A DNA stretch of 64,000 nucleotides from Stereum hirsutum FP-91666 SS1 (taxonomy: Eukaryota; Basidiomycota; Agaricomycetes; Russulales; Stereaceae): the NCBI RefSeq assembly GCF_000264905.1, contig NW_006763146.1, forward strand, positions 687,587 through 751,586, read 5' to 3'. Every line of letters begins with the position of its first letter. The first letter of the stretch is position 1. The notes beneath the pieces were generated by a model. The model did not search any database and was not told where the DNA came from. It worked only from the letters and a program-made list of their open reading frames with translations. The position numbers and the translations under genes were made by a program. Below are positions 52,443-63,902 of this stretch, piece after piece.

Positions 52443-52820
52443 TGCTGTTCTGGGATTGAGGGTGAGTAGTAAAAATACAAGTCGGTGCGTTGGGTATTTT
52501 ATGCATGCAATCCTCTCGACGTCATATGGTCAGAAGACATTGTAAGAAGGTGATTTAATATAGGTGGCTACAGGAGTGTTGCTTGTAATCCGATGTTTCT
52601 CCGAGTTGGAGACAAAACGTTCGAGGGCCAAAAAGCAAGTGAAAAAGCGGACGGAGAACATGACCATCGTCGAGTATTGAAGCATCATCACATCGCGCCG
52701 CCGGTCTAAGTATTAGTGGCTGTCTCATCTATACACGCAGCGACTCGGAGCGAGGCTGGACACATAAAGATTGTCGAAGAAGTGTAACTGGGTGTCCTAC
52801 ACATTTAAATGAGCTCATTA
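52443..52820. other. GH1 upstream region
   Basis: Promoter side of the GH1 gene. No supported coding frame; ends at the TIR element. Confidence 0.5.
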
Positions 52821-53226
52821 GGGCATATATGTAGCGGTTCACATCAGTTTCGTTCATCATCCTGAAAACGAAAAGTGTGAACTCGGAATCTCGAGTGTGG
52901 TGCTAGATATAATACTCAGTTCACATTGGGTTTGGATCCTCGAGACGGGACTACTCCTGCTCTCATTCCCGTCCCCCTTCCTGATGGCCTCTGATACAGT
53001 GATTCTTTTGGGAGCTACAGTACGTGGGCCTTCCGCCAAAGTGTGTGTTGTTCCGAACGATGTCAGTGAACGGGCAGAGGCCGGAGGAGGCTCCTCTCGC
53101 ATCGAAATCGCACTGAGTGTGAATTGAGCTTCGAGGATCCAACGGGACAAAGTTGCGAAGTATTGAACCCATCATGGGTTTAGTTCACATCGCAAAAACG
53201 CGATGTGAACCGCTACATATATGCCC
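52821..53226. mobile_element. 406-bp terminal-inverted-repeat element (MITE)
   Basis: Perfect 25-bp terminal inverted repeats: GGGCATATATG...CACATC at 52821-52845 and its complement at 53202-53226. Both ends are flanked by TA (52819-52820 and 53227-53228), the target duplication of Tc1/mariner-type elements. Inner inverted repeats (TCGAGGATCCAA type at about 52930 and 53133) and a subterminal hairpin with an 11-bp stem at 53183-53210 add structure. No transposase. Non-autonomous element. Confidence 0.85.
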
Positions 53227-53228
53227 TA

Positions 53229-55921
53229 TTCAAGCTGTATGAATTGCTTGCACAGGCAGTTCCGAGTCATACAGGATCAACGCCTTCCAGGCTGGTTCTG
53301 ACAGTGGCAGGTTTTTCCAAAAGTCGTCGGCCGGAGTGAAGACTATGCTTAGAGTCTTTGGCAACGTAGCACGTCGCTGGAGATACAGGAGAGTCAAGGC
53401 TTAGTGCAAGTCAAGAGTCAAGTGCAAGTCGACCAAAAGTCGACGTCAGGGGTGAAGATGACTACCGGAATATGCCGGGTCGTCCACGTGGCGCATCTCC
53501 AGGCCCAGATCGGTCCTAATCGGGTCTTTCCTTTCTCACTCCCATAACTTACCAACTCAAACCACGTTCACACCCAGGAGGATAGAGGGTCTGCGACAGC
53601 TCATTTGAGCATACCATAAGCACTACTAGTACGATCTGCTAGATGCTATCTGAGCCTGTTATCAGACTTGTTTTGGACTTGTCTCCCAAAAAGTACACAA
53701 AGGACGAGCGAGGCGGTGCTCTTGACAATGGCCTTTGTTCGGCCAAAAGCAGACATCCTCTTGAAGGTGGAAACCTTCTCGGCTGTTCCATGCGCTTCTC
53801 TCGTATCTGCTTCGATCAGTGTTGCCATCAGGACCTGGCACGTTACGTACCCTTTTGTGCGATATCGATGGTGGCGAACAATGCAGCGGAGTTTGAACAT
53901 GCATGTGTCCAAGAGTATATAATAAGCGTCGCATTCCTCCTACTGTTTCTCCCATCTCTTGCGCTGACGTCCATATGAATTAGCATTTCTCTCCTCTGCC
54001 CACCGGTCGCTTACAGATTGACGGGTGCGTAGTTCCTTTCTAATACTTCTTCTTCTATTGTTTCTGTTCGCTGTTGTTGTTTGCGCCACTCGTTGACCTC
54101 GTCGTTCCTTCCTTTTTCAACGTCTGATGACTCTTCCCCTCTCCTCTCTTCCATCTCCCTCTCGTATCTGCTCTTATGCTGACATATTGCGCTTTCGATT
54201 GATAGACCTCAAGCCTAAGCAACATCAAGACACATCAACATCAAGACACATCAAGTTTAGGCTGGTAGTCCTTGGGCAGCTTCATTAGCGCTGGTCGTCG
54301 TACGTCTTTCAGCTCTTGCTCATGGTTGTCTAGCACTCATCTAGCCTCGTCACAGGGCATCCTCTTGCTCTGGCCATGGTCTTCGTACCGCGTGTTCAAC
54401 ACCGTCAGCCCTCCTCGTTAATGGTCCCCTCGTGGGCCATTGCTGCCTTCGTGCAGTCATGGCGAGGTCGGTACTGGCGTAGTCGTTGCACGAAAAACTT
54501 GGCTATCCTGGGGATCGTCGGCGGCCACGATGGTGGTCGTGGTGCGTTCCCATCAACCATCTCATATCCTTCCTCCACTGACGACCTTCCCCTCTCCTCT
54601 TTATCAGCTTCTCTGTCTCGCCATGGTCCTTAGAGGCCACATGTCTAGTACCCGCGGGTTAACTTTGGCACGGTTGTATCGCTTTGCGACCCTGGCGACC
54701 AAGCTCTTACCCCCGAGTCAACTGCATGAAACCTGGCAGACTTTGTTGTTTTAACCTCCACCGCGGGAGGCTTCCGGTTCAACGACCACTTTTGGCCCAG
54801 TCACCCGAGGTCTGCGAACCGGTTGTCGTACACCAACAACAGACGTTTGTCTAGATTGTGTCCGTTCCGGCTCCGGCTGGCTCGGCGCGTCGATGACACG
54901 AAGGCGTATATCAGGCTGGCTCTGTCGCACGTTGGTACGAGGGTGGCTTGTCTTCTGACAGGTTCTGGCTGGGCCGTGACAGCCCAGTCGGGGCTATAAG
55001 TGCCTATCGCCTACAGGCAATGTTTGACTTCGGTCGGCGCGCCGGGAGCTCGGGAGTCAACGCGACGGCTGTTGGTCCGCTTTCCCATAGGATCTGCTGG
55101 ATCGAGAGTGCGACGCAGCGGATACGGTACTTAGGGAGGTCCTCGCGACCAACCGACGTCCGTCATACTCGACTGGTCCGCTTCTCTCCAGTGCAAGTGT
55201 GGTCTAGATACATGGGTGTGCCGGGAGATATCTCCGGAGGGCTAGCTTCGGCTCTGCCCAAGGTGCGTCATCTCTTTCTTCTTCTCAGCGTTCGCGACTA
55301 AGTGGCTGAATTCATCTTGATAATGGTTAGGACCGCCCCCTATAGCGTCAAGACGCGAAGACATCGCCCGAAGAGCGTCACCAAGAGACGCGCCGACGAC
55401 GACGAAGAGGACACCGAAGCGAACAACAATACGGCTCAAGAGCGCTCAAGATGATGCGTAGCCGGCCAATACCAAGGTCCAGGACCCTCCAAGGTACGTA
55501 TCCTCTGATATAGGGAGACGCTGTCTCCCGGCGTCGGCCTCTTCGTGGCTCAGAGGACGAGTACCCTTCGGGGGAAACCAACAGACGCTTTTTTGTCCTT
55601 TCTTTGTCTGTGTCTTCTCTATTTGTTGAACATGTCATGTAATGCATATGAGTCTCAGGACTGTCATTTTGTTGTGCCACCTCTAAGAGATCTTATCCCC
55701 CGCCACAGGTCACGCGATAAAGGTATATTTCATGTCAATTCTAGAATAAAATACATTCATCTATCCCTTTTACACCCTAATGAAATGAAAATCGCAAAAA
55801 TATATACAAAACACGAACGACGTAGGCATTGGGCATACAGTAACACTTGCATATAAGCTCCCCATCTAACATCGATGTTCACTCCCCACTTCTCACGCAT
55901 AGCATATAGTCGTGCCACAGC
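53229..55921. other. no recognised gene; possible transposon remnants
   Basis: Nearly 2.7 kb without a recognisable gene. Pyrimidine-rich stretches and short repeats (CATCAAGACACATCAA repeated near 54225-54260) occur; base texture differs from neighbouring genes. It may be remnants of repeats, but no TIR, LTR pair or polymerase motif was seen. Confidence 0.35.
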
Positions 55922-55949
55922 TCACGCGTCGCATATAGTCGTATCAATC
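55892..55949. repeat. 29-bp tandem duplication at chitinase stop
   Basis: The units at 55892-55920 and 55921-55949 share CTCACGC..(A/C)GCATATAGTCGT. The GH18 stop codon is in the second unit, and the first repeats the last codons beyond it. Confidence 0.75.
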
Positions 55950-57846
55950 CCCATCGCGCCATTAATGCTATCCAGCAGCATATCCTTATAATCCCCACCG
56001 GCCTGCCACATCGCGAACCCGGCTAATCCTTGGTCGACGATGAATTGCCCTTTCGCAGCTACGTAGACATGCACACGAACACGACGAGTCAGAATCACGG
56101 GCAAAGGTGATGATTAACGCGAAAGGCGAGAGGGATGTTGCTATGCGGTGAGGGACGTACCGAAAGACGTGGGGTCGTCGTACGAGACCATAATCTGACT
56201 AGTCGGATTGTATACGAACGGCTTCAAAAAAAAACCATCAGCGACCATTCGACTTCACCGCACATACTAGCCGCAACTCCGACTCACCGTCTGACTACAC
56301 TCATCGTACGTCCAATCGATCCCCTCTTGAGCAGTCACATTCCCCCCACTCGCATCAACCTCCAACCACCCCTCCTGCACCAATCCCCAAAAGTCCCAAA
56401 TCCCACTGAACCCAGACCCAGACGCACTATTCCCACACACGTCCGTCGTGCCCGCCGAAGAGACGTCCCAGGAATCTCCTTGCGGTTGGGTTCCTTGTTC
56501 GAAGGAGGGGTAGAGCGCGAGCGTGCCCGAGGTTGAGTTGCCCGAGCCTGAGGAAGAGGAAGAGGAGGAAGATGTGAGGGCGTTAGCCTGAGAGACCAGG
56601 AACGAGTGTCCATAGGACGCGACGCCGAGCAAGATCTGATTCGCCGGAAAACCTGCAGTCGTCCATTTTTGAACGCCGGACGTCGCGGAGCCGTCTTGGT
56701 ATGGCGCACAAGCGTCCGCGAGGGGCGAGTTGGGGCCGACGAATTGGGAGAAAGAGCCCCAGACGTCGTAGTTCATCATTTCTACATGATCATAAACCAT
56801 ATCCGTAGAGGTGGAACGAGATCAGTCCCATGTCCACTCTCTCGCTAACGTCAGTGAAAGAAGAGGGAGGGAGGGGACGTTGGGTGGTGGGATGGCGAAA
56901 GGGAAGACATACCGATGTAATCCAACACCTCCGCAAAAGCCGCAATATCATCATCCGAAGCGTCTGCGAACGGAGCGTCCGCCACAGCAGCAGACACGAT
57001 GAGACTGCTTCCATTAGACTGAGCGCGGAGTTCTTGGAGGAAGAGCAGGAAGTTGGCCGTGTCCGACGTGGAGTTCACGTTACACCCGATTCCGTTCCCT
57101 CCGCCTGGATATTCCCAATCGAATTCGACCCCATCGAGGCCATATTGATTGATCACGCTCAACACAGATTGAGCGAATGCGGTTCGGTTGGCAGCTGAGC
57201 CGACCGAGGAAGAGAAATAGACCGAGCCACCCCAGCCTCCGACCGAGAGCATCGCGTTCGTGCCCTGCGATTGCCATCAGCACACTATCATGATACTACC
57301 TCCTAATGAGAGACTATGAATGAAGACCATGGCACTCACATTCGCATGCGCAAGTTCCACGAATTGTGGTAATAGGGTCGTATCTGTTCCTTCCACGCTA
57401 ATAAGACCATCCGCCTGCGTTACGCTTCAATTTTCGTCCCCATGTCCACAGACGTGTGTGTATATATATATCAGCGATCCTATCCAATCCTGGCGGCACT
57501 ATAGCACCAACAAACCCAATGCACCCAGAAGATTCAGGACTCACAGGAACGAATACAAAACATGGCTATACTTCTCCCAACTAACGTCCTCGAGCGGAAA
57601 CTGCGCGCTCATCCAGTTCTCCCACCACGCCGCCGCCACCAACGAAGACCCTGCCGAGGAGGTCGAGTTACCGTTCACACTGCTGCTGCCGGAGGAGGTC
57701 CCAGGCCCGGGATCGGTTCCGGAGAGTGCGTTGGAGGAGTTGTGTTTGGCGAGTGTGCATGTGGGTGGCGCGGCGGATGTTACTGGGAGGTGGACGAAGA
57801 GAGAGAAGAGGTATGAGAGGAGGAGGAGTAGATTGAAGGGAATCAT
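55922..57846 (-). CDS. Secreted GH18 chitinase
   Basis: Endochitinase-type GH18 enzyme, likely for fungal wall remodelling or attack on other fungi. Signal peptide (MIPFNLLLLLSYLFSLFVHL) followed by a Ser/Gly/Asn-rich linker, then VAAAWWENWMSAQFP, MLSVGGWGGSVYFS (substrate-binding strand), and the catalytic block LDGVEFDWEYPGG. Downstream: VEMMNYDVWG (the MNYD motif), GVASYGHSF, a Ser-rich insertion, and GFAMWQAGGD near the C-terminus, ending TTICDA. The family signature is usually DGxDxDxE; here the first Asp of DxD is Glu, while the catalytic Glu is kept. Five or six exons from 57846 to 55922. A TATAAAG on the minus strand lies about 110 bp upstream. Confidence 0.93.
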
Positions 57847-57954
57847 GATTATTATTTATTAATATCGAGAGGCGTGTGGGATGAAGACTTGCGGCTGAGG
57901 CAGTGAGAACGAAAACGAGATTTGAGCAGACGGTAGCGGCGTGATAAGTTCAAC

Positions 57955-57961
57955 CTTTATA
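57955..57961 (-). promoter_or_regulatory. TATA box of GH18 chitinase
   Basis: Minus-strand TATAAAG about 110 bp upstream of the chitinase ATG at 57846. Confidence 0.45.
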
Positions 57962-58691
57962 GCACTTGCATCCAGGATGTACACGAGGGATAGGCGAGCC
58001 AAGTACGAACTTGGAACGTTGACAGACTACAGTTAACAAACGGGATTACGCTCGTGCCAAAACGTGGAGGAACCGCGTGGATCAGAGCTGGTTTAACCGT
58101 GCCTTCAAGGTTCATGATTGCCTCACCCCAGCCTCGTCAGGACTCGCATGCGCAAGGCGGACGGGGCGTCAAAGCGTCAGGTTCAACGTTCATTTGTTGG
58201 GTCAGGTTCATTTGCTGGGTCGTGGAAGGGAGGAAATGACCGGAGAAGGAAGGTTGATGTTTCATGGCGACATTCAAAGCTGCATGTGGTAGGCGAGAGA
58301 CTAGAATCGCCGCGGAGATGCTGCTGTGGGGAGAAGATCGTTAGATGAACGAGACCGAGGGTCGTTTACGTATGTAGATGAAAGAGTCGACGTTCTACAG
58401 CGAGTCATCTTGTGCTGTAGTGGCAAGTGAACGGTGTGCAACTCAGAGTTTACTTCGGGACTAGACAGAGAGCTCAACCAAGGTCGTTTGAGTCGACGAT
58501 ACTGGAAGCGATCGCACAATGGAAGAGTTCAAAGAACAAGGTGTGGCGACGCCGCCGATCCAAAACCACCCTGAACGCCACACGCTCTTTGCCGGCCAGC
58601 CCCTCCAAACTTTCTCATTAATATTCTCTATCCTCACCTTCAAATCCCTCCACCACCCACCTCAAAAACCAACCCACCCAACCCGCACACC
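57962..58691. other. divergent promoter region, GH18 / FAP7
   Basis: Open frames on both strands but no recognisable protein. Pyrimidine-rich directly before the FAP7 start. Confidence 0.5.
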
Positions 58692-59572
58692 ATGCCCTCC
58701 CCCTCCTCCTCCCGCCCACTCCCCATAATCGTCATCACCGGCACCCCCGGCACCGGCAAATCCACCCACGCCGAGCTGCTCGCGTCCGAGTCTCCCATCC
58801 CACTACGCCACATTAACGTCGGTCGGCTGGTTAAAGAACGGGGGTTGTATGAGAGCTATGATGAGGAGTGGGAGAGTTATGAGGTTGATGAGGATAAGGT
58901 GCGTTTCCCAGTTCTCTTTCGCCATTTTTCCTTTACACGCTGGATCGTTCTCTTTTTTGCATGTCGTGTGTGTGGTTTATTGATTTGTGGCGCGGTGCTG
59001 GTCGTTGGCGTTGGCGTTGAATAGCTACTAGACGAGATCGAACCCCTAACGGAGGAGGGAGGATTGATTCTGGATTGGCATACATGCGAGGCGTTCCCGG
59101 AGCGCTGGGTCGATCTGGTGGTCGTGCTCCGGTGTGACCATACACAATTATGGGAACGACTTGAAAAACGGTACGTTTTCTTCCTTCCCTTCCTTCCCTC
59201 TCCCCCTCTTTTGATCCCTTCTTCTTTGCGACAACCCACTCGTCCCGACTCTCAAACAATCATTCACATTCACATTCGACCTTCCCTTTCGTCGAACAAC
59301 ACCTAACACCTCACCCCACACCACCCCTCTTTTCCGATGTAAAAATGTTCGCTCGCCACCACAGGTCCTACCCCCTAAAAAAGATCCAAGAAAACAACGA
59401 AGCAGAAATAATGCAAACCGTCCTCGAAGAAGCGCGCTCATCCTACGCCGCAGAAATCGTCGTAGAGCTCAAGAGCGAGGGCACGGAGGATCTGGAGAGT
59501 AATGTGGCGCGGATTGTGGCATGGATAGAGGCGTGGAGGAGGGATAGGGGGGTTGAGGGGTCTGAGTCGTGA
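58692..59572 (+). CDS. FAP7: Adenylate kinase isoenzyme 6 / FAP7, 186 aa
   Basis: P-loop NTPase with adenylate kinase activity that acts in 18S rRNA 3' processing and 40S maturation, in the nucleus and cytoplasm. Exons: 58692-58898, 59025-59170, 59365-59572; 561 nt in frame. The P-loop is GTPGTGKST, followed by HINVGRLVKE and the LYESYDEEWESYEVDEDK block that marks this subfamily, then LILDWHTCEAFPERWVDLVV (lid/core) and VVLRCDHTQLWERLEKR joined to SYPLKKIQEN. The C-terminus is the usual acidic/charged helix (NVARIVAWIEAW). Intron 2 is 194 bp, long for this window. All family blocks are present. Confidence 0.95.
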
Positions 59573-59893
59573 TAATAAGCAGTTGCGGGTACGAGTTTTG
59601 TGTATCCTTAGGCCTTACGGCAGGGTTGAGAAGATTATGCATATGTATTTTGACGATGACACGCGAGAGGATGTGTGATGCGGAGCGAGCGAGCGAGCAC
59701 AAGCACGAATCCGTTCACTTCTCGGCATCCCTCGTCTCTGCCCGTGAAGTCGAAGAAGAAGCAGGAAAAAACAAGTTGGATTCAACACCTTCCATATCAT
59801 TCGCCACGCCACACGCCACGCCACAACACAAAAAAAACCTAAATTACATCTCCCTCCCCCTCTCTCCCTTCCTATCTTCCTATCGCCTACAAC

Positions 59894-61212
59894 CTACTGC
59901 CTAACCCTAACGACCTTCCTCTTCCCCTTCCCCGCTGCCTGTCCTCCCGCCGCACCCACCCCCGGCGTCCCAGGCGTCCCAGCCGCAGCCCCCTCCGCCT
60001 CCGCACTAAGGCCCGCCTTGATCGTATCGATGAGCACGCCGGAAGGTTGGGCGGGGGAGTAAGGCGAGAGGCGGGTGGTGAGGTGGGGGAGGGGGTGAGG
60101 GGGGAGGGGGAGGGAGTGGGATGGGGATTTTTGTTGCTGCTGTTTCTTCTGTTTCTGGGAAGCTGACACTGACTTGGTGGAAGAGGAAGAGGGTTTGGAG
60201 GTGGAGGATGGAGTGGCTTTCGATTTGCCGGAGGATTTGGAGGGGGTGGGTTTGGAGGCGGGGGTGGAGGTTGGGGAGGTGGTGGTGGTGAGATCGGGTG
60301 TTAGAGTATAAGTGTATGGTGCGTGCGGGACGACGTCGGGTTTGAGACGTTGGATGACTTGAGAGATCCGTTCGAGTAGTTGTTTCTCTATCCACGTCGT
60401 CAGCATCGAGCAATTCCGAGTAATAAAACTAGAAACACTTACTCGTCCTAATCCCCGGATTCAACAACCTCCCCTCCATCTTCCACTGCACCCTCACCCG
60501 CCCAGGATTATCCCAGTCCCTCGGGTGGCGCTTGTGGACTTCATGGAGAGCGGAGAGCGAGAGCCGCGAGGCGGCCTCGGCGATGTCTTTGGAAAGGGGC
60601 CACCAGACGGATTTTTCGCGCGGGAGGCGACGGGTGCCGGTTCCGTAGGGCTGTTTGGCGTCGATGTAGATGGGGTAGATGCATGTCCATCTGGTTGTGG
60701 TTGGGTTCGGGATTGGGATTAGAATTGGAAGATGAGATGGGAGTGGGTTTGGTGGGCGTGGTGAGAAATATTGAGGGAAAGGATGAATAGGAGAAATGCA
60801 CTAGAAAACATACGCACTTCTTATAAATCGAAATATCCGTCGCCTCCGCCCCCTTCGCATACTCGCTCCTCATATCCCCCACGCCCCCACCCATCCCTCC
60901 TGTCCCTCCCAACCCTCCCAACCCTCCTGCCCCACCCATCCCACCCATCCCAGCACCCCCAGCCGTCCTCCCCGTCGCAGGCCCCGCCGTACTCTGCTGC
61001 GCCTCATACCAACTCTCCAACACATTCTGCCCCTGACCTCTCGAGAACCCCGGGCTAGCATCCGTGTCGTCATCGTCCGCGTTGGAGGAGGAGTTGGAGG
61101 AGGAGATTTCTTCGAGGATGGCGCCGTGGGTGCCGGTGTTGGGGAGGGGACGGGAGGGGAGGGGAAGGTCGAAGTCGTCGTCGAATTCTTCGATTATTGG
61201 GTGGCCTGACAT
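59894..61212 (-). CDS. SRP19: Signal recognition particle 19 kDa subunit (Sec65-type)
   Basis: Binds SRP RNA and promotes SRP54 assembly, for co-translational targeting to the ER. Starts MSGHPIIEEFDDDFDLPLPS, then an Asp/Ser-rich stretch and a Gly/Met-rich low-complexity run (GGMGGAGGLG). The conserved core is split by introns: DISIYKK, then WTCIYPIYIDAKQPYGTGTR, RLPREKSVWWPLSKDIAEAA, and NPGRVRVQWKMEGRLLNPG, then KQLLERISQVIQRL. The C-terminus is Ser/Thr/Lys-rich, ending GKGKRKVVRVRQ (basic tail). The Gly-rich and Ser-rich extensions are longer than the human protein but usual in fungi. Three exons. Confidence 0.92.
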
Positions 61213-61419
61213 TTCTTGTTCTTTCTTTCTTTGTACGTTGATATCGATCTATCTTGCAGAGAATTGGAATGAGATGAGGATGGGGAAGTCTCTGCGGTCG
61301 AGGAGAGGGATACGCGTCGGTCGTGGATGGATGGAAAGTCGATTCTAGTCTCTGTTCCCACGCCTTCAACTTCACTTCAGCTTCATACCTCGACTACTAC
61401 ACTCTGTAGTCGCATACAT

Positions 61420-62210
61420 ATGCTCGGGTTACCCGCCACCTGGTCAGTCCACCCTCCATCCCTAGCCTCTTAGTCCGCCTTCTCACAAGTAATGATATGG
61501 TTGTGGCCTGACTAGCTTCCTACTCTTCCTCTCATGCATATCGACCATCTTCGCACAACAACAAGACGTCATTCCGGACGATCACAGCGCAGCGGCGAAT
61601 AACGCCACGAAATTGATATGTCGGCCGTTTGGGAACTGCGAACCCTGTCCTGACAATGCTGTAATTCGTGCTCTCTTTCATTCTACTCCTACTCATCGAC
61701 TGCCTGTGCTAATGCATCTTGACGGTGTGGTGGTGGTGTGTGGTGTAGTTACACGAACCCTTCTGCGAACCGTTCGGGAATCGACGGTTAATGCATTGCG
61801 TACCCGCATCTTCCAACTCTTCCTCCTCCGATTCTTCTACCTCGTCCTCACATACGCCACCGCACACCTCCTCCCGCGATTTCTCCAACCACGCACCACC
61901 GCCCCGCCAACAATCCCCCTCCTCCTCTTCCTCCCCTCCACCCTCCTCTCACTCCAACTCCAACAAACTCCCCTCCTCCTCTTCCTCAAACCCCCACAAA
62001 GACCTCGAAGGCGAAACCCCCGCCTGGGAATCCTGCGGCCGCCTCACCTCCGTCGAACGTGCCGATTTCTGGGAATTCGTCCTCTGTAACTTCGTGTTCT
62101 GTGTCCTAGCGTTGGGAATGGTGGGGGTTAGGGGGAAGAGGATGAAGGCGGTGCAGGCGAGGATGTTGGCGGCGAGGATTGGGTTGGTTAGGGGGGGTGG
62201 GGGGAGGTAG
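61420..62210 (+). CDS. JTB-like single-pass membrane protein, 209 aa
   Basis: Small type I membrane protein. Exons: 61420-61442, 61516-61660, 61749-62210; 630 nt in frame. The signal peptide MLGLPATCFLLFLSCISTIF appears only after splicing the first intron. A Cys-rich ectodomain (ICRPFGNCEPCPDN, EPFCEPFGNRRLMHC) is followed by a Ser/Pro low-complexity spacer, then ESCGRLTSVERADFWEF and a hydrophobic segment VLCNFVFCVLALGMVGV, with a basic cytoplasmic tail (RGKRMKAVQARM). The order and spacing of Cys, the SC-x-R, the FW-x-F and the single TM match the JTB family (jumping translocation breakpoint). The family's role is poorly defined. Head-to-head with SRP19, 207 bp apart. Confidence 0.7.
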
Positions 62211-62723
62211 GAGGTAGGGGAAGTGAGAAGGGGTGGGAGGAAGAAGAGGGAATGGAGGGGGGGAGGGAGGGAGGATGCGAGGATGGGATGGGATGCGGAT
62301 GAAGAAGGGGAGGGTGGGCACTGGGGGATGGGAGGTACGAATGCGAGGGTTGTGCATCAGGTGTGGCGGTGGCGACGGCGCTCGACGGCAGCGGTGTTTG
62401 TTGGAGGATCTCTTTCGAGTCTCGCTGGCCTGTGGTAAGTTAAATATATTTCCTCTGGCGGATCATCCTCCCTCAGACGACTGATCGAATCATGCGTAGA
62501 TATAATATACATCAATAATTCTGCGACACCAGCAGCCCACTGACCCAATATAACGCGCTGTTATCCATACTTAGCCAATGACTACCATGCAAGTTGCGAT
62601 ACTGCACGTATGGTCTTGTGTTCTGTATATTGAACTGGAATATCTTTTGATGGGTGAGTTTCGATGGATGAGTCCCAGTTCCCTTCCTTGAGCTCGCCGC
62701 CATCGAGGACGGACATGTCAATA
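62211..62723. other. 3' flank of JTB-like gene
   Basis: G-rich to about 62330, then no coding frame supported up to the TIR element. Confidence 0.45.
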
Positions 62724-63186
62724 GCACCGTTCACGGTGACTTTTTTCAACGCAAAAAATTCTTTCTAATTCGAGGATAGGTACACACCTGTCACTGTCAG
62801 CCGAAACGGAGGATTCAGATATAGCAGAGTCGCAAGTTTGGGAGTGCTTTATGTAATCGGTCAGCGATGGGAAACGCAAAGGCGACTCAGCCGCTGTTAA
62901 GTCCTGCTACAGTAGTACTCGCAACTGCGTGCATCGTTGAGGCTTCGCGCTCACTCTGCACCGCATATAATAGCAGTTCAATCAGCCATTTTGAAGTGAC
63001 AGGTGTGTCACTTTCCTCGGATTAGACCGTATCTGCAACCGTTTAAAACGTTTTAAAACTACGATCGGGCCAATCGTCGCGTCCCGTTGGGCCTTAGCGA
63101 ACTTTAGCGAGGTCAAAAATTCACTCGCAGATACAGTCTATTGTAAACCCTTTTCTGCGTTCAAAAAAAGCACCGTGAACGGTTGC
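62724..63186. mobile_element. 463-bp TIR element with nested inverted repeats
   Basis: Imperfect terminal inverted repeats of about 31 bp: 62724-62753 (GCACCGTTCACGGTG...CAACGCA) and 63156-63186 (complement GCAACCGTTCACGGTG...GAACGCA). Both ends are next to TA (62722-62723; 63187-63188). Inside: a perfect 14-bp pair at 62782-62795 and 62995-63008 within a longer imperfect arm, and a further pair (TAGACCGTATCTGC type) at 63025-63039 and 63127-63141. The nesting suggests one element inserted in another or a long foldback. No transposase. Confidence 0.75.
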
Positions 63187-63188
63187 TA

Positions 63189-63902
63189 TGTAATCATTAA
63201 ATCACTACATATGTATGTAGTCCCTCGGAGACGTCGGCCATCGCAATTGATTGATATGCCATACCTCGCGATCGACCTGAGCCTATTTGACCACGAAAAA
63301 GAAAAAGTCCGTCCGACCATATGCGGAAATCGACTTCATAGCATGTGTATCTTTTTCCGTAGTGATGTTTCCATGCATGTCGGTGCTTTGTACCTCCGTG
63401 TTGTATGTTGTTGCGTGGGGTGGATGGATATTGTGCGCTGCCGAAGAGCGAAAGGGAATGGCGGGATGAGGGTGCAGTATGTGGATCCGGCAAGGAAGGA
63501 AGAGACGTTCGTTAGACGCGTTCGAGGCGATCTGGTCCAAGACGTCATTGGGATTCTGTCAAGGTCATTCGGGATTTCGAAAGCCAAGATGGGTACTTGG
63601 GTGAATGTGGTTTTGTTTTGTTTAGGACAGCGTCCAAGTGCGCACGCGCTTTCAGGTAATTTTACGCGTACAAGAGACAAACAGCAGCATTACAACAACA
63701 GTCGGGTACAATACTTATCCATACATACACAATCCATACAAACGCCACACACAAAAGCCCGTCGTTCTGCCAGCAGAATACATCCTAACATCTCAACACA
63801 CATACTTCATACATGTCACGACCACAAGCTACAAAAGCTACAAACTACAGACTATAACTCAGATAAACCCAACCCAACCCACTCACAAAAACATCAACCC
63901 AA
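63189..63902. other. no supported gene
   Basis: Several short frames on both strands without motifs. Contains the 3' flank of the minus-strand gene at the window end. Confidence 0.45.

Noticed and set aside
61070..61375. Arg-rich minus-strand frame upstream of SRP19
   Set aside because: It overlaps the SRP19 first exon in another frame and has no motif.
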